A stretch of 58,575 nt of DNA from Clostridiales bacterium (GCA_017620475.1 JAFZQI010000010.1:1-58575), one strand, 5' to 3'; shown: positions 9,214-18,753, numbered from the stretch's first letter. Notes: generated by a model from the sequence alone, not told the origin. Made by a program: numbers and translations.

Positions 9214-9663
9214 TCAAATAGAATAACGGAACAACAAAGCATCGTCTTTCGGGGCCTCATAGTAGTTCTTCCTCCGCCCGACCTCATCGAATCCGAAGGT
9301 GCGGTACAGGTGTACTGCCGCCTCGTTTTCGGAGCGGACTTCCAGATGGATCACCTTGATGTCCCTTTCTTTACAGAAGTTCCTGATCTCCTCGAGAAGC
9401 AGCTTCCCGAGACCTTGTCTTCTGAACTTTCTCTTGACGGCAATGATGGCGATCTCCGCCTCATCCAGGACATACTGCAGGGCATAATATCCTACAAGCT
9501 CCCCGCTTTCTTCATCCCTGGCACACACCAGCGTACGCACTGTCTCATTCGAGGCGAATGCCCACAGAGAATCGATACTCCACGGATCCGGAAAAGACGC
9601 GATCTCGATGTCATGGATCTCCTCCAGGTCTTCCTTCTTTGCCCTTTCGAAAAGAACTGTCAT
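9214..9663 (-). CDS. rimI: ribosomal-protein-alanine N-acetyltransferase
   Basis: GNAT-fold enzyme; RimI acetylates the N-terminus of ribosomal protein S18. The 149-residue protein starts with FERAKKEDLEEIHDIE, contains FPDPWSIDSL as in the family, the acetyl-CoA loop RRQGLGKLLLEE, and ends with the LEVRSENEAAVHLYRTFGF segment. The ATG is preceded by AGGAGG. It is the third gene of the tsaE-tsaB-rimI group common in Firmicutes, but a 130-base spacer with degenerate repeats separates it from tsaB. Confidence 0.92.
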   Translation of the reverse strand: MTVLFERAKKEDLEEIHDIEIASFPDPWSIDSLWAFASNETVRTLVCARDEESGELVGYYALQYVLDEAEIAIIAVKRKFRRQGLGKLLLEEIRNFCKERDIKVIHLEVRSENEAAVHLYRTFGFDEVGRRKNYYEAPKDDALLFRYSI

Positions 9664-9785
9664 CGGCGGCCTCCTTTTCCCTATGGCAGCATTTCTCTAT
9701 GCCGCCGGCTTCCTGTTTCCCATATCATCACGTCGCACTTGCGGCGGTTTTCTTTTTCCTATATCATCGCGGCTCGCCCGTATCC
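9664..9785 (-). repeat. three degenerate repeats between tsaB and rimI
   Basis: The spacer holds three imperfect copies of a 23-25 base purine-rich unit (minus strand, roughly ATATRGGAAAMAGRARCCGCCG), near 9749-9772, 9708-9732 and 9667-9690. The last copy provides the AGGAGG ribosome site of rimI. The two upstream copies share the sequence GATGATAT(A/G)GGAAA. No protein function is supported here. Confidence 0.45.
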
Positions 9786-9793
9786 CGCTTCTG

Positions 9794-10684
9794 TCAGTCG
9801 TTTGTACTGTAGTAACGGATTGGGATCTCTTTCGTTTCCTTACCCTCGGCACTTCTGTTTCGTTCCGCTTGCGTCTTACTGAGATAAACCGGCATAAGTG
9901 CCGCTGCCGGGAACTTCTGAAGAAGGGGATCCGCCTCTTCCCTGTTCGCGCCATCCGAAGGATCGGCGCCGCCTGATTGGGAGTCACCGCTTAATGCTCT
10001 TGCCGCAACGAGTTCGGCTACCGCCGCCACACTTTCCGGAAGGATCTCATCCCATCCTTCGCGATATTCCACCGGTTCAAGATCAGATGTCATCCGTCCA
10101 ACCGCGGCTGCGGCGTCAGTGCTTTTCGCGTCGACTGCATTTGAGGCGTCGACAGTGCTTTTGGCGTCGGGAAGGAAAAGCTTCGCGCCGTTTCCGATCA
10201 GAAGGATCTTCTTTCCGGGATAGTTCTTATCTCTCCATTCCACACACTTGCTACGGATCTCATCCGCATCGTCCGCCATCTCGGGGATCACAAGCTCGCC
10301 CATATAATAGCCGGCTGCCCACGCACGATGATTCCGGCAGTCAATCAGTGCCACCACCAGGGCATCTTCATCCCGAAACGGATAGGCCATCGCTTCCAGG
10401 GAGGAAACCGGGACTGCCGGTTTATCGAGCACCATGGCCATCGTCTTGACCGCGGCCACGCCGATGCGGATACCGGTAAAAGAACCGGGGCCCACGGTGC
10501 AGGCCAGAATGTCCAGCTCTTCATAGGAGACGGAATTCTTCTCCATCAGGTCATGCACCTGCGGCATGAATGTCTGCGAATGTGTCAGTCCGTCATTACG
10601 GAATCTCTTATCCACTGCCCGGCCGTCGGCCCATAAGCAGCATGAACAGGCACGGTTAGATGTATCACAAGCAAGGATCTTCAA
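9794..10684 (-). CDS. tsaB: tRNA t6A biosynthesis protein TsaB with low-complexity insertion
   Basis: Non-catalytic partner of TsaD and TsaE in making N6-threonylcarbamoyl-adenosine at position 37 of ANN-decoding tRNAs. It starts MKILACDTSNRACSCCLW and carries the family signature VGPGSFTGIRIGVAA. At 296 residues it is 50-60 longer than usual. The excess is an Ala/Asp/Ser/Thr-rich insertion around residues 174-195 with the tandem unit VDAKST, plus a polar stretch near 240-260. The DNA of the insertion carries two copies of the AAAAGCACT word described under repeats. The start is TTG, preceded by AGGAGG, and overlaps the tsaE end by 20 bases. Confidence 0.9.
   Translation of the reverse strand: MKILACDTSNRACSCCLWADGRAVDKRFRNDGLTHSQTFMPQVHDLMEKNSVSYEELDILACTVGPGSFTGIRIGVAAVKTMAMVLDKPAVPVSSLEAMAYPFRDEDALVVALIDCRNHRAWAAGYYMGELVIPEMADDADEIRSKCVEWRDKNYPGKKILLIGNGAKLFLPDAKSTVDASNAVDAKSTDAAAAVGRMTSDLEPVEYREGWDEILPESVAAVAELVAARALSGDSQSGGADPSDGANREEADPLLQKFPAAALMPVYLSKTQAERNRSAEGKETKEIPIRYYSTND
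10118..10162 (-). repeat. two direct copies of AAAAGCACT word inside tsaB
   Basis: On the coding strand two copies of the word, GACGCCAAAAGCACTG (9-base core at 10154-10162) and GACGCGAAAAGCACTG (11-base form at 10118-10128), lie 36 bases apart in the same frame and orientation. Each encodes the unit DAKST. They belong to the window-wide CGAAAAGCACT family. Confidence 0.7.
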
Positions 10685-11168
10685 AGCGCATGCCCTCCTT
10701 TTCCATTTTCTCCCGCACGGCCTGCATCACAGGGATGTAGCGGTCCGGGAAAGTAATCGTGATCGTTCTTTCGTCGCCGTTACCGGAGATCTGAAGCGCG
10801 ATACGTTCCTCCGGAAGGGCATCTTCGATGACGGTACTCCACTCAATGGCGCAGACCCCGTCTCTTCCGAAATACTCGTCCAGCCCGGCATCGTAGAAAT
10901 CATCGCTGCTGGACAGCCTGTATGTGTCGAAGTGGAAAAGCCTCGGCACGCCGTCCCGGTCGTTATATTCGTTGACGATGGTAAATGTGGGGCTGGTCAC
11001 CCGGGACCGAAGTCCCATTCCGCGCGCCAGGCCGCGGGTAAACGCGGTCTTTCCCGCACCGAGGTCTCCGTCGAGCGTGATCACATCTCCGGGGGCTACG
11101 CCTTCACCCAGCGTCTCACCCAGTTTCTCCGTCATCTCTACCGATGTGCTGATCGTCTTCCAGTTCAC
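10665..11168 (-). CDS. tsaE: tRNA t6A biosynthesis ATPase TsaE
   Basis: P-loop ATPase that binds the TsaB-TsaD complex and resets it for t6A synthesis. The 167-residue protein has the Walker A GDLGAGKTAFTRGLARGMG near residue 35, then VTSPTFTIVNEY and LFHFDTYRL, all diagnostic of TsaE. The start appears to be GTG with GAAGGAAGA upstream. Its last codons overlap the tsaB start. The gene begins 57 bases after the amidohydrolase stop. Confidence 0.95.
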   Translation of the reverse strand: MNWKTISTSVEMTEKLGETLGEGVAPGDVITLDGDLGAGKTAFTRGLARGMGLRSRVTSPTFTIVNEYNDRDGVPRLFHFDTYRLSSSDDFYDAGLDEYFGRDGVCAIEWSTVIEDALPEERIALQISGNGDERTITITFPDRYIPVMQAVREKMEKEGMRFEDPCL

Positions 11169-11224
11169 TTATTTCGTCTTCCTTCTTCGTTCTATTATTG
11201 GCAGCGCCGGACAGGCCGCGACGC

Positions 11225-12595
11225 TTACTTTGCGTTTCTCTTATCCACCACTATACGTCCGGCACCAATGACCAGAAGCACTTCGCTTTCAAGGCTCAGA
11301 GGATCACCGTCGCTTAAGACCAGATCAGACGCTTTTCCCTCCGATATCGTTCCATAGCGGTCTTCCACACCGAGGATCCGGGCCGCCGTGATCGTAATGG
11401 CCTTGAGCGCGTCTTCCTTCGGCATGCCGCCTTTACGGGCCAGCGCAGCCGAAAGCGGGAGATAAGGCTCCGGAATGCAGGGGTGATCCGTCATGATCGC
11501 GACCGGAAGTCCCGCTTTACTGAGGATCCCGGCTGTCGAGAGCTGCATGTGGCTGAGCTCCGGCTTGCTTCTTTCGCCGATCACGGGTCCGACGATGATG
11601 CCCAGGAGCTTTCCGCCTCCCGACTTTTCTTTATCGGTCAGGATGCCGAGGCCGCGGTTTTCCTTCTGTCCCGCATCATATTCGTCCTTCAGAACATCCG
11701 CGATGAGATGTCCCTCGGTGCAGTGGTCGAGGGTATACTTGAGATTGAATTCATTACAGATGCGGATCGCCGTCAGGATATCGTCCTGCCTGTGCGCATG
11801 GATCTTCAAGGGCTTCTCGCCTCTGATCACGGGGATCATCGCCTCGAGCTCCAGGTCTTTTTCGAAGACATCGGGCCGCTCGGGTTTGTCGTCCGAATCG
11901 TGCTTATCCGCGTTATTATACTCTTCCCATTTTTCTTCGGACTGGGTCTTCTTTTCGAAGTATTCGATGGCTTCCGAGAGCACACCGCGCAGAAGGGCGG
12001 CGTTGCCCATGCGCGTCTGGGGCGCCTTGTTCTCCTTGCCGTAGCACATCTTGGGGTTCTCGCCCAGAGCGGCTTTCATGGCGATGTAAGGATCGACCAG
12101 CGCGCGGTCCACGGTCTTCTCGTAAGTGGTGAGAAGTGCGAACTGTCCGCCGATGATGTTCGCCGATCCGGGGCCTGCCGCGACCAGCGTCACTCCCGCT
12201 TCTTTTGCCTCGCGGAAACACGGGTCGGCGTTATGGATGCCGTCGATTGCACGAAGGTCCGGAGAGATCGGGGAAACGATCTCGTTTCCGTCACTGCCCT
12301 CATCCGTCAGGCTATCGTCAAAAAGTCCGAGATGGGAGTGTGCATCGATGAATCCGGGATACAGTCTGGCACCTTTGGCGTCGATCGTATTGAGGAGCTC
12401 CGTGCTCTCATCATTCTCAGCAAAGTCGCGCCGCACATAGAGACCCGGGTTTTCTTTTCCCGTCTTCTCCATCCATGCCTGCCAGCCGTCACCGGAGCCC
12501 ACCTCCAGGATCTTCTTTCTGTCAAAGATTACGTAGCCGTTCTTGATCGGCTCGTCTGTATCCATCGTATAAATTTCCGCATTGTAGATGATCAT
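11225..12595 (-). CDS. amidohydrolase, imidazolonepropionase-like
   Basis: Predicted cytoplasmic metal-dependent hydrolase of cyclic amides or similar bonds, 456 residues. It has the N-terminal MIIYNAEIYTMD strand, the metal motif YPGFIDAHSHLG around residues 82-94, KIHAHRQDD in the middle, the TLDHCTEGH segment, and a C-terminal IMTDHPCIPE with KASDLVLSDGDPL, which closes the composite beta domain. This is the bacterial amidohydrolase type often adjacent to secretion or peptidase genes; the substrate is unknown. The ATG at 12595 has GGAGAAAGAGG upstream; an in-frame extension to 12706 has no support. Confidence 0.82.
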   Translation of the reverse strand: MIIYNAEIYTMDTDEPIKNGYVIFDRKKILEVGSGDGWQAWMEKTGKENPGLYVRRDFAENDESTELLNTIDAKGARLYPGFIDAHSHLGLFDDSLTDEGSDGNEIVSPISPDLRAIDGIHNADPCFREAKEAGVTLVAAGPGSANIIGGQFALLTTYEKTVDRALVDPYIAMKAALGENPKMCYGKENKAPQTRMGNAALLRGVLSEAIEYFEKKTQSEEKWEEYNNADKHDSDDKPERPDVFEKDLELEAMIPVIRGEKPLKIHAHRQDDILTAIRICNEFNLKYTLDHCTEGHLIADVLKDEYDAGQKENRGLGILTDKEKSGGGKLLGIIVGPVIGERSKPELSHMQLSTAGILSKAGLPVAIMTDHPCIPEPYLPLSAALARKGGMPKEDALKAITITAARILGVEDRYGTISEGKASDLVLSDGDPLSLESEVLLVIGAGRIVVDKRNAK

Positions 12596-12714
12596 GGCTG
12601 CCTCTTTCTCCGGCGCGAAGTGTACGTATTGGCCGAAACTTGCATGTCCTCTTCGCGCCGTCGGTTTTTCTGCCACTATTGTGCCAAAAAGATGCACAAA
12701 ATACAATGACAGGC

Positions 12715-15165
12715 CTATCTCTCCGCGATGATCTGCCGGGCGCGGTTGTCGATCGTCTTCAGCACGTCTTCTGCCGAGCGCGAATCCTGGAAATACCCGG
12801 CTGTCTCTTCCTCGATGATCGACATTACAGCACTATCGTAGTGATCGCTGATCCGGACTGACTCGATGATCTCCCGCACCTCGTCGACCATGGCTTCGTC
12901 CGCTTGGAAATAGATGCAGTTTCCGGCATCGTTTCCCTTATTCAGATCCTTGAGGTAGCAATCATATGTGTTGTTTACTCTCTCGACCGTCTCCCGGCTC
13001 GTCTTTTCGAATATGCTCCTTCGCATCGGGAATCCGTTCCCTTCATACTGCGATTGCTCGCACATCTTGATCTGGGCTTCTTCACTGTAGAAACTCTTGA
13101 TGATCTCCCACGATTCATCCTGATATTTCGAAGAAGACAGGATCGCAAGCGACATATTCGCACTCGCGGCCACGCCCGCGCCGCTGATCGTCGGATACCC
13201 GACGAATCTTCCGCATCCGCCGACCACACCATGGTAGAAGCAATAGTCATCCATACAGCAAAGATTGACTTCGTACATCGCACACTGACCGGTATAGAGC
13301 ATCGCGCCGACGTTGATGCTCTCCATTCCTTCTTCCGGCAAATCATCTTCCAGCGTTAGTCCTGTGACCGACTCGAAGCCGGGTTTCATGTAGATGCTCG
13401 ATCCGATATACGTATATGCAGGCGGTTGATCGGCGCTACCGTACTTCCCGGCTTCTTCCATCGCCCGCACCATACTCTCGGACTGAAAGTGTGTCTGCCT
13501 CTTGTCGTAGTCCACGTACTCCGAAATATCCGCCCCCATAAACCAGGAAAGAAGCATCCCGCAGATAGGCTGAGGAACGAGAGAAACATCCGAAGGAAGT
13601 GCCGACACGGCCCGGTCGAAATCGTCGAGATTCCAGTTCCTGCTGACATCCATCCGTTCCGAATTGACCATTAGTCCGACGAGATCAAAGGTGATCGGCG
13701 CATGGAAGAGCTTACCGTTCTTCTCACTCGCCCGGAATATCGAATCGAAGTATTCCGACCGCTCGAGACCGTTCTTCCCATCGATATACGGATTCAGATC
13801 GACGAACAGATCCGAGTTTTCAAACTGGCTGAACTCATCGAAGTTCAGAAGAATATCCGGTCCGTCTCCGCTAAGAAGCTTCAGATAGATGCTGTCCGCA
13901 AGTCCGCTATAATCATTCTTACCCGTATCGTCGGTTTCTTCGTTCGAGTAGTAATAGTCGACCGTCTCGATACGCAGATCGTGGCTGAGGTCCGCGTTGT
14001 ACTCATATGCATATTCGTAGAAATTCGACGGGATCCCTAAGCCTCCCACATACAGGATCTTCTGTCCGGCATGCGGATTCTTCTCGGCCCGTTTCAACGT
14101 AAGAAGTGAGAGTTTCTCGTGTTTAATATCCGAATAATCATAGACGATCGCACGGTATTCATCCTGATTCTTCGGATAGCACCTGATCGAATCGAGCAAC
14201 GTACGGTTCAGATCGGTCTGATTCCAGTTGATCACTTCGACCATCTTATCGGACGAAAAATCGTACTTCACCAGGCCGTTTGCCGTCGAAGAATAGAGTC
14301 CGTCCTCCGCAAATACCGCCTGCATCAGCATCAGGCCGTCCACGGCTTCCATGGCCTTTCCAGGCTTGATCTCACCGGTCGTCATGTCGATCTCGTTGAG
14401 CATGAAGTCGAGTCCTTCATCGGGATCAAACGACGAAGTAATGGCGTAGTACTTTCCGTCCTGCATAAAGAGGTCTCCCTCCACACCGCGATCCAGAGAT
14501 GTGATCTTGAACTGATACTTGCCGTTACTGTCGAAGACATACATAGGTGCTCTGGGACTCTCATACTGCTGCACGAGGATCCGGTCGTCTTCGAGGATGC
14601 GGATCTTATTTATCAGTGTATCCCACTGGCTCTCCAGTACGACTTCCTTCTCGATTTTTCCTTCCTTATCTCGGAATACGACCACATCCTGCGCCTCCCC
14701 CGTTTCGGGAGACTCCTTCTCCATCAGGCTCACGCTCCTGCCGGCCTTGTCTGTGGTATAGCACTGGTAGAGTCCCTCTTCCTCTGCTGAGTTTTCGACA
14801 CGGAGAAGATTTCCCTCCATGTCAAAGGTGGCTGTCCAGTTTTGGAAATAATCGTTATAGTCGTAGTCCGCCGGGAAGTATCCGCCGTCGCCGACGCCCT
14901 CCGGAAGCGCATAGTCGACCTCATACGAGACCACGACCTCATCGCCGGATATCTCGGCTGACATGATAGTCAGAAAGCCGACTTTTCTTTCCGTATCAAT
15001 AGGAATATTCAGTTCATGGATCTCGGAAGTAAAGAACGGATCGGTCTCCAGGATCGTTCTTCTTATCTCGCCCTTTGTGTTCTTCTTACACGAAGCCCCG
15101 CCGAGAATGACCGAGGCCGCGATGACCACGGCGCAAGCACTTTCCCCGATTCTTCTTTTTTTCAT
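12715..15165 (-). CDS. large lipoprotein with solute-binding C-terminal domain (paralogue A)
   Basis: An 816-residue exported lipoprotein. The signal peptide ends in the lipobox GGASC near residue 26. Residues about 40-370 look like a beta-rich propeller-type domain with repeats such as YAITSSFD and YSSTANGLVKYDF. The C-terminal half, from the shared AEKNPHAGQKILYVGG segment, resembles family 1 extracellular solute-binding proteins (GDGPDILLNFDEF, AYTYIGSS, SAEDVLKTIDNRARQII). A binding-protein role at the membrane is inferred; no permease is nearby. It begins one base after its paralogue B stops, so the pair is co-transcribed. An upstream in-frame extension overlaps B and is not used. Confidence 0.78.
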   Translation of the reverse strand: MKKRRIGESACAVVIAASVILGGASCKKNTKGEIRRTILETDPFFTSEIHELNIPIDTERKVGFLTIMSAEISGDEVVVSYEVDYALPEGVGDGGYFPADYDYNDYFQNWTATFDMEGNLLRVENSAEEEGLYQCYTTDKAGRSVSLMEKESPETGEAQDVVVFRDKEGKIEKEVVLESQWDTLINKIRILEDDRILVQQYESPRAPMYVFDSNGKYQFKITSLDRGVEGDLFMQDGKYYAITSSFDPDEGLDFMLNEIDMTTGEIKPGKAMEAVDGLMLMQAVFAEDGLYSSTANGLVKYDFSSDKMVEVINWNQTDLNRTLLDSIRCYPKNQDEYRAIVYDYSDIKHEKLSLLTLKRAEKNPHAGQKILYVGGLGIPSNFYEYAYEYNADLSHDLRIETVDYYYSNEETDDTGKNDYSGLADSIYLKLLSGDGPDILLNFDEFSQFENSDLFVDLNPYIDGKNGLERSEYFDSIFRASEKNGKLFHAPITFDLVGLMVNSERMDVSRNWNLDDFDRAVSALPSDVSLVPQPICGMLLSWFMGADISEYVDYDKRQTHFQSESMVRAMEEAGKYGSADQPPAYTYIGSSIYMKPGFESVTGLTLEDDLPEEGMESINVGAMLYTGQCAMYEVNLCCMDDYCFYHGVVGGCGRFVGYPTISGAGVAASANMSLAILSSSKYQDESWEIIKSFYSEEAQIKMCEQSQYEGNGFPMRRSIFEKTSRETVERVNNTYDCYLKDLNKGNDAGNCIYFQADEAMVDEVREIIESVRISDHYDSAVMSIIEEETAGYFQDSRSAEDVLKTIDNRARQIIAER

Positions 15166-15166
15166 G

Positions 15167-17581
15167 TCATCTCTCCTGCACGAGCTGTGTGGCACGGTTA
15201 TCGATATTCTTAAGAACATCTTCCGCCGTTCTGGAATCCGCGTAGTATCCGCCCGCTTCTTCACTGATGATGGACCATACCGAAGTATCGTTGGCCCGGC
15301 AGAAACGGATGCCGTGGATGATCTCCAGAATCTCATCCATCGTATTCTCTTCAGCTGGGAACAGGATGGTACCGAGGTCTTTCCCCTCGCTTATTTCCTT
15401 CTGGGCCACCTGATAGACACGGTTGAGTTTCTCTACAGTCTTTCCGCCTTCTTCGCGCAGGACTTTTTCCATCATCGGGAATCCGACCGCCGTGGTGAGA
15501 CTATCTGAGGTCAGTGTGCGCTGTGCATCTTCACTGTAGAAGCTGCGGATGACTTCCCATGCCTCGTCCTTATATTGGGAGGAGGCCACGATCGAAAGAG
15601 ATATCTCGGCTTCGGCCACGACACCGTCTCCGTCGATCGTCGGATATCCGACGAGTTTTCCTTTTCCACCGAGCAGATGCTTGAAGAAATTGTAGTCCGA
15701 TACACTTTGGAGACGGACCGGATGGAGTGCCGTGACGCCCGTATAGAGCCGCTCGACGTCTCGGGTATCGAAACCCATGTTCGCATCCCCCAGCATAAGC
15801 CCGTACACTTTTTCATACTTCGGGTCCACGCCGATGCTCATGATGAGATTCAGCGAAATGGTCCTTACTTCCGCACTTCCGTATTTTTTCGCCTCTTCCA
15901 GTGCTTTGACCATTTTCTCCGACGAGAAGCAGACCTTTTTCTTGTTATAGTCCATGAACTGCGACATATTCGGTCCCATGAAGTATTCCAGCATGTTGTT
16001 GTAGGGGATCTTTTCCGACAGCTGGACATCCTCAGGAAGAGACGCGGCCGCCTGATCGAAATCGTCGCTGTTCCAGTTCCTGTCCGGATCGATGAGATCC
16101 GTATTCACCATGAATCCCGAAAGCGAGAGCGTGACCGGTGCGTGATAGAGTTTCCCGTCCGTTTCCATCGCCTGAAAGATATTCTCAAAATACGCCGTCT
16201 TGTCCAGCGGGTCTTTTCCATTCATATATGTATTCAGATCCACAAGCAGCTCCTCGTTAGAAAACTGCGCATACCCGGCAAAATTCAGAAGGATATCCGG
16301 TGCCTCTCCGGCTAGAATATCCAGATATACCTTGTCGAAGACATCGGAACTGCTCTTCTCTTCATTTTTCAGTTCATAATCCGCGTATCCGTAGTCCACG
16401 CTTTCGATCCGAAGTTTGTTTTGCGGGTCGGCATTATACTGATACATATATGCGTAGAAAGAATCGGGGATATCGATTCCGCCCACATAAAGGATCTTCT
16501 GCCCGGCGTGCGGATTCTTCTCCGCACGCTTTAAGTTCACCAGATAATACTTCTCATCGACCATATTATTCTCTTTTCTGGCGATCGCATGGATCTCATC
16601 TGCGCTTTCCGGGTAACACTTGATGCTTTTCAAAAGGCTGTGATCGACATCTGTCTGATTCCAGTTGAGGATCTCTTCCAGTTCCAGGGTCTGCGTATTC
16701 AGCTTCGAAAGGCCGTTGGGCGTAGCCGAGTAAGCACCGTCACCTGCGACCATAAACGACTTGAACGAAAGGCCGGCGACTTCCTTACCGGGCTTGATCT
16801 CGCCGGTCCCCATATCGATCTCGTTGATCATAAAGGAGAATTCATCAGCATTGCCGGAAGGCTGTGTCAGCGCGTAGTATTTTCCGTTCTCTACGAAGAT
16901 TTCTCCGTACACCTCACGGTCGAGGGAAGAAATCTGAAAAAGATATTTTCCCTTCTCATCAAAGGCATAGCATCCGCTGGACGTCATATCCGCATAGCGC
17001 AATATGATCTTCCCGTCCGGCAGGATCCGGACACTGGAGAAATACATGTCTCCATAACTCCAGGGCGTTTCCAGTCTGGTCTTTTTGATCTCCTCTCCGG
17101 ATGCGTTTTTAAACACGACGTAGGTGTCATACGAATACGTATTTTGATTTAACTCGGCGGTAAGGTAGACCCGGTTACCGTCCTGATCGATCGTAGACGC
17201 GTCGACCAGAGTGTTCTGCCCGACCTCGTTCTTCTCATCACTTAGAAGACTGCCGCTTACGTCATAGACCGCCAGGCCTGCCACGTAGTAATCATCCCAG
17301 TTATAATCCGTCACGCCTTCCGGGACCTTATAGTTCACGGCATAGTAGATCATGACCTGTCCGGCCTGGTATTTTACGGATTCAAAAAACGCGCCTTCCA
17401 CTTCTCTGCTCGCATCGACGGGGATCTTCAGTTCGATCACTTCGGTCTCGAAGTAGGGATCGGATTTTTTTACTTCTCTCCTTCTGCCTTTTTCTTTCTT
17501 CTTGCAGGCAGAAGATCCCGTAAGGACCGCCAGACACAGACCTGCCGCGGCCAAGCGACGTACAAATTGACTTCTCTTCAT
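15167..17581 (-). CDS. large lipoprotein with solute-binding C-terminal domain (paralogue B)
   Basis: An 804-residue exported lipoprotein, homologous over its length to its downstream neighbour. Signal peptide with lipobox GSSAC near residue 26. The N-terminal half carries short repeats such as YAFDEKGKYLFQISSLDREV; the C-terminal half after AEKNPHAGQKILYVGG has solute-binding features (GEAPDILLNFAGY, WEVIRSFYSEDAQ, ADSRTAEDVLKNIDNRA). ATG at 17581 is preceded by GGGAGG at good spacing. Divergence between A and B is substantial, so the duplication is old. Ligand unknown. Confidence 0.78.
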   Translation of the reverse strand: MKRSQFVRRLAAAGLCLAVLTGSSACKKKEKGRRREVKKSDPYFETEVIELKIPVDASREVEGAFFESVKYQAGQVMIYYAVNYKVPEGVTDYNWDDYYVAGLAVYDVSGSLLSDEKNEVGQNTLVDASTIDQDGNRVYLTAELNQNTYSYDTYVVFKNASGEEIKKTRLETPWSYGDMYFSSVRILPDGKIILRYADMTSSGCYAFDEKGKYLFQISSLDREVYGEIFVENGKYYALTQPSGNADEFSFMINEIDMGTGEIKPGKEVAGLSFKSFMVAGDGAYSATPNGLSKLNTQTLELEEILNWNQTDVDHSLLKSIKCYPESADEIHAIARKENNMVDEKYYLVNLKRAEKNPHAGQKILYVGGIDIPDSFYAYMYQYNADPQNKLRIESVDYGYADYELKNEEKSSSDVFDKVYLDILAGEAPDILLNFAGYAQFSNEELLVDLNTYMNGKDPLDKTAYFENIFQAMETDGKLYHAPVTLSLSGFMVNTDLIDPDRNWNSDDFDQAAASLPEDVQLSEKIPYNNMLEYFMGPNMSQFMDYNKKKVCFSSEKMVKALEEAKKYGSAEVRTISLNLIMSIGVDPKYEKVYGLMLGDANMGFDTRDVERLYTGVTALHPVRLQSVSDYNFFKHLLGGKGKLVGYPTIDGDGVVAEAEISLSIVASSQYKDEAWEVIRSFYSEDAQRTLTSDSLTTAVGFPMMEKVLREEGGKTVEKLNRVYQVAQKEISEGKDLGTILFPAEENTMDEILEIIHGIRFCRANDTSVWSIISEEAGGYYADSRTAEDVLKNIDNRATQLVQER

Positions 17582-17694
17582 GAAAATTGACCTCCCAGAG
17601 CGCTCCTTTTGTCCCAAAATCAATTTCTTATGATTTCTCCCTGTCTATAATCTAGCAAATGCTTCTTTCGCTTGCGTGACAGTGGCGTCACATG

Positions 17695-17727
17695 AAAAAA
17701 GAGCCGTCCCAAATGGGACAGCTCTTC
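17695..17727 (-). terminator. intrinsic terminator of rplM-rpsI
   Basis: On the minus strand, AGAGC.GTCCC pairs with GGGAC.GCTCT around a short loop and is followed by six T residues. It lies about 70 bases after the rpsI stop. Confidence 0.9.
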
Positions 17728-17799
17728 CTGATAAAGCTTGTCTTTGTCCACACGGCCGCCGAAGCGGTACCGGGAACGATAACCGAAGGTGACCTCCGA

Positions 17800-18207
17800 T
17801 TAACGCTTACTGAACTGAGATGCCTTACGGGCTTTCTTGAGACCCGGCTTCTTTCTTTCCTTCATACGTGCGTCACGTGTGAGGAAACCGGCCTTCTTCA
17901 GGATTGCCTTGTATGCTTCTTCATCTGCCTGAACCAGAGCACGGGAGATACCGTGACGGATCGCACCGGCCTGACCGGCAATACCGCCGCCGATAGCCTT
18001 GCAGATGATATCGAACTTGCCTTCTGTAGCGGTAGCTACGAGCGGCTGACGAACGATGAGCTTCAGTGTATCCAGACCGAAGTAATCGTCCATGTCCTTA
18101 TCGTTGATGGTGATCTTACCTGTGCCAGGAAGAAGACGTACGCATGCTACAGCATTCTTACGACGACCTGTGCCATAGAAGTAAACTTTGGTAGCTTTCT
18201 TAGCCAT
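17800..18207 (-). CDS. rpsI: 30S ribosomal protein S9
   Basis: uS9, whose basic C-terminal tail contacts tRNA in the P site. The 135-residue protein has the start [17 protein letters not shown], the middle [19 protein letters not shown] and the tail ending in SKR, all typical. It follows rplM by 20 bases, the conserved L13-S9 operon, and ends before the terminator at 17695-17727. Confidence 0.98.
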   Translation of the reverse strand: MAKKATKVYFYGTGRRKNAVACVRLLPGTGKITINDKDMDDYFGLDTLKLIVRQPLVATATEGKFDIICKAIGGGIAGQAGAIRHGISRALVQADEEAYKAILKKAGFLTRDARMKERKKPGLKKARKASQFSKR

Positions 18208-18227
18208 GTATCTTATTCCTCCCTATA

Positions 18228-18662
18228 TTAGCTTTCGAAGTTCAGTACTTCCGGCTTCTGAGCAGCGTGCTCATGCTCGGCACCTGCATAAACCTTCAGC
18301 TTCTTGAACATCTGACGTCCGAGAGCATTCTTCGGGAGCATACCCTTCACTGCCAACTCGAAAGCCTTCTCCGGCTTCGTTCCCATAAGCTTTCTGTAGG
18401 ATGTCTCCTTCAGTCCGCCGGCATAGCCTGTGTGATAACGGTACATCTTCTTGTCCAGTTTGTTACCCGTGAGAACGAGCTTGCTGGCGTTGATGACGAT
18501 TACATAATCTCCTGTATCGATGAAAGGTGTGTAAGTCGGCTTATTCTTGCCGCGCAGAACAGTTGCCACTTCGGTAGCCAGACGGCCGAGCGTCTTACCG
18601 GAAGCATCAACTACGTACCATTTTCTCTCGATATTTGATGGTGTAGCAACAAATGTCTTCAT
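18228..18662 (-). CDS. rplM: 50S ribosomal protein L13
   Basis: uL13, an early-assembly 50S protein. The 144-residue protein shows [21 protein letters not shown] at the N-terminus, [11 protein letters not shown], and the [20 protein letters not shown] signature. ATG at 18662 was chosen by family start; an upstream extension is not conserved. It leads the L13-S9 operon, with the promoter at 18725-18753. Confidence 0.98.
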   Translation of the reverse strand: MKTFVATPSNIERKWYVVDASGKTLGRLATEVATVLRGKNKPTYTPFIDTGDYVIVINASKLVLTGNKLDKKMYRYHTGYAGGLKETSYRKLMGTKPEKAFELAVKGMLPKNALGRQMFKKLKVYAGAEHEHAAQKPEVLNFES

Positions 18663-18724
18663 GTTGGACTTCTTCCTCCTAAAAGTATCACGCATAAATA
18701 CCCCTGTTTTCAGGGCGCTTCACT

Positions 18725-18753
18725 ATAATAGATGCAGGAAGGTCTCTTGTCAA
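18725..18753 (-). promoter_or_regulatory. sigma-70 promoter for rplM-rpsI
   Basis: On the minus strand, TTGACA at 18753-18748, 17-base spacer, TATTAT at 18730-18725, about 65 bases before the rplM start. Confidence 0.8.

Noticed and set aside
11483..12709. 408-residue plus-strand open frame opposite the amidohydrolase
   Set aside because: Shadow of a gene with metal-binding motifs and a good ribosome site.
17692..18231. 179-residue plus-strand frame opposite rpsI
   Set aside because: rpsI is certain on the minus strand and the frame begins in a terminator.
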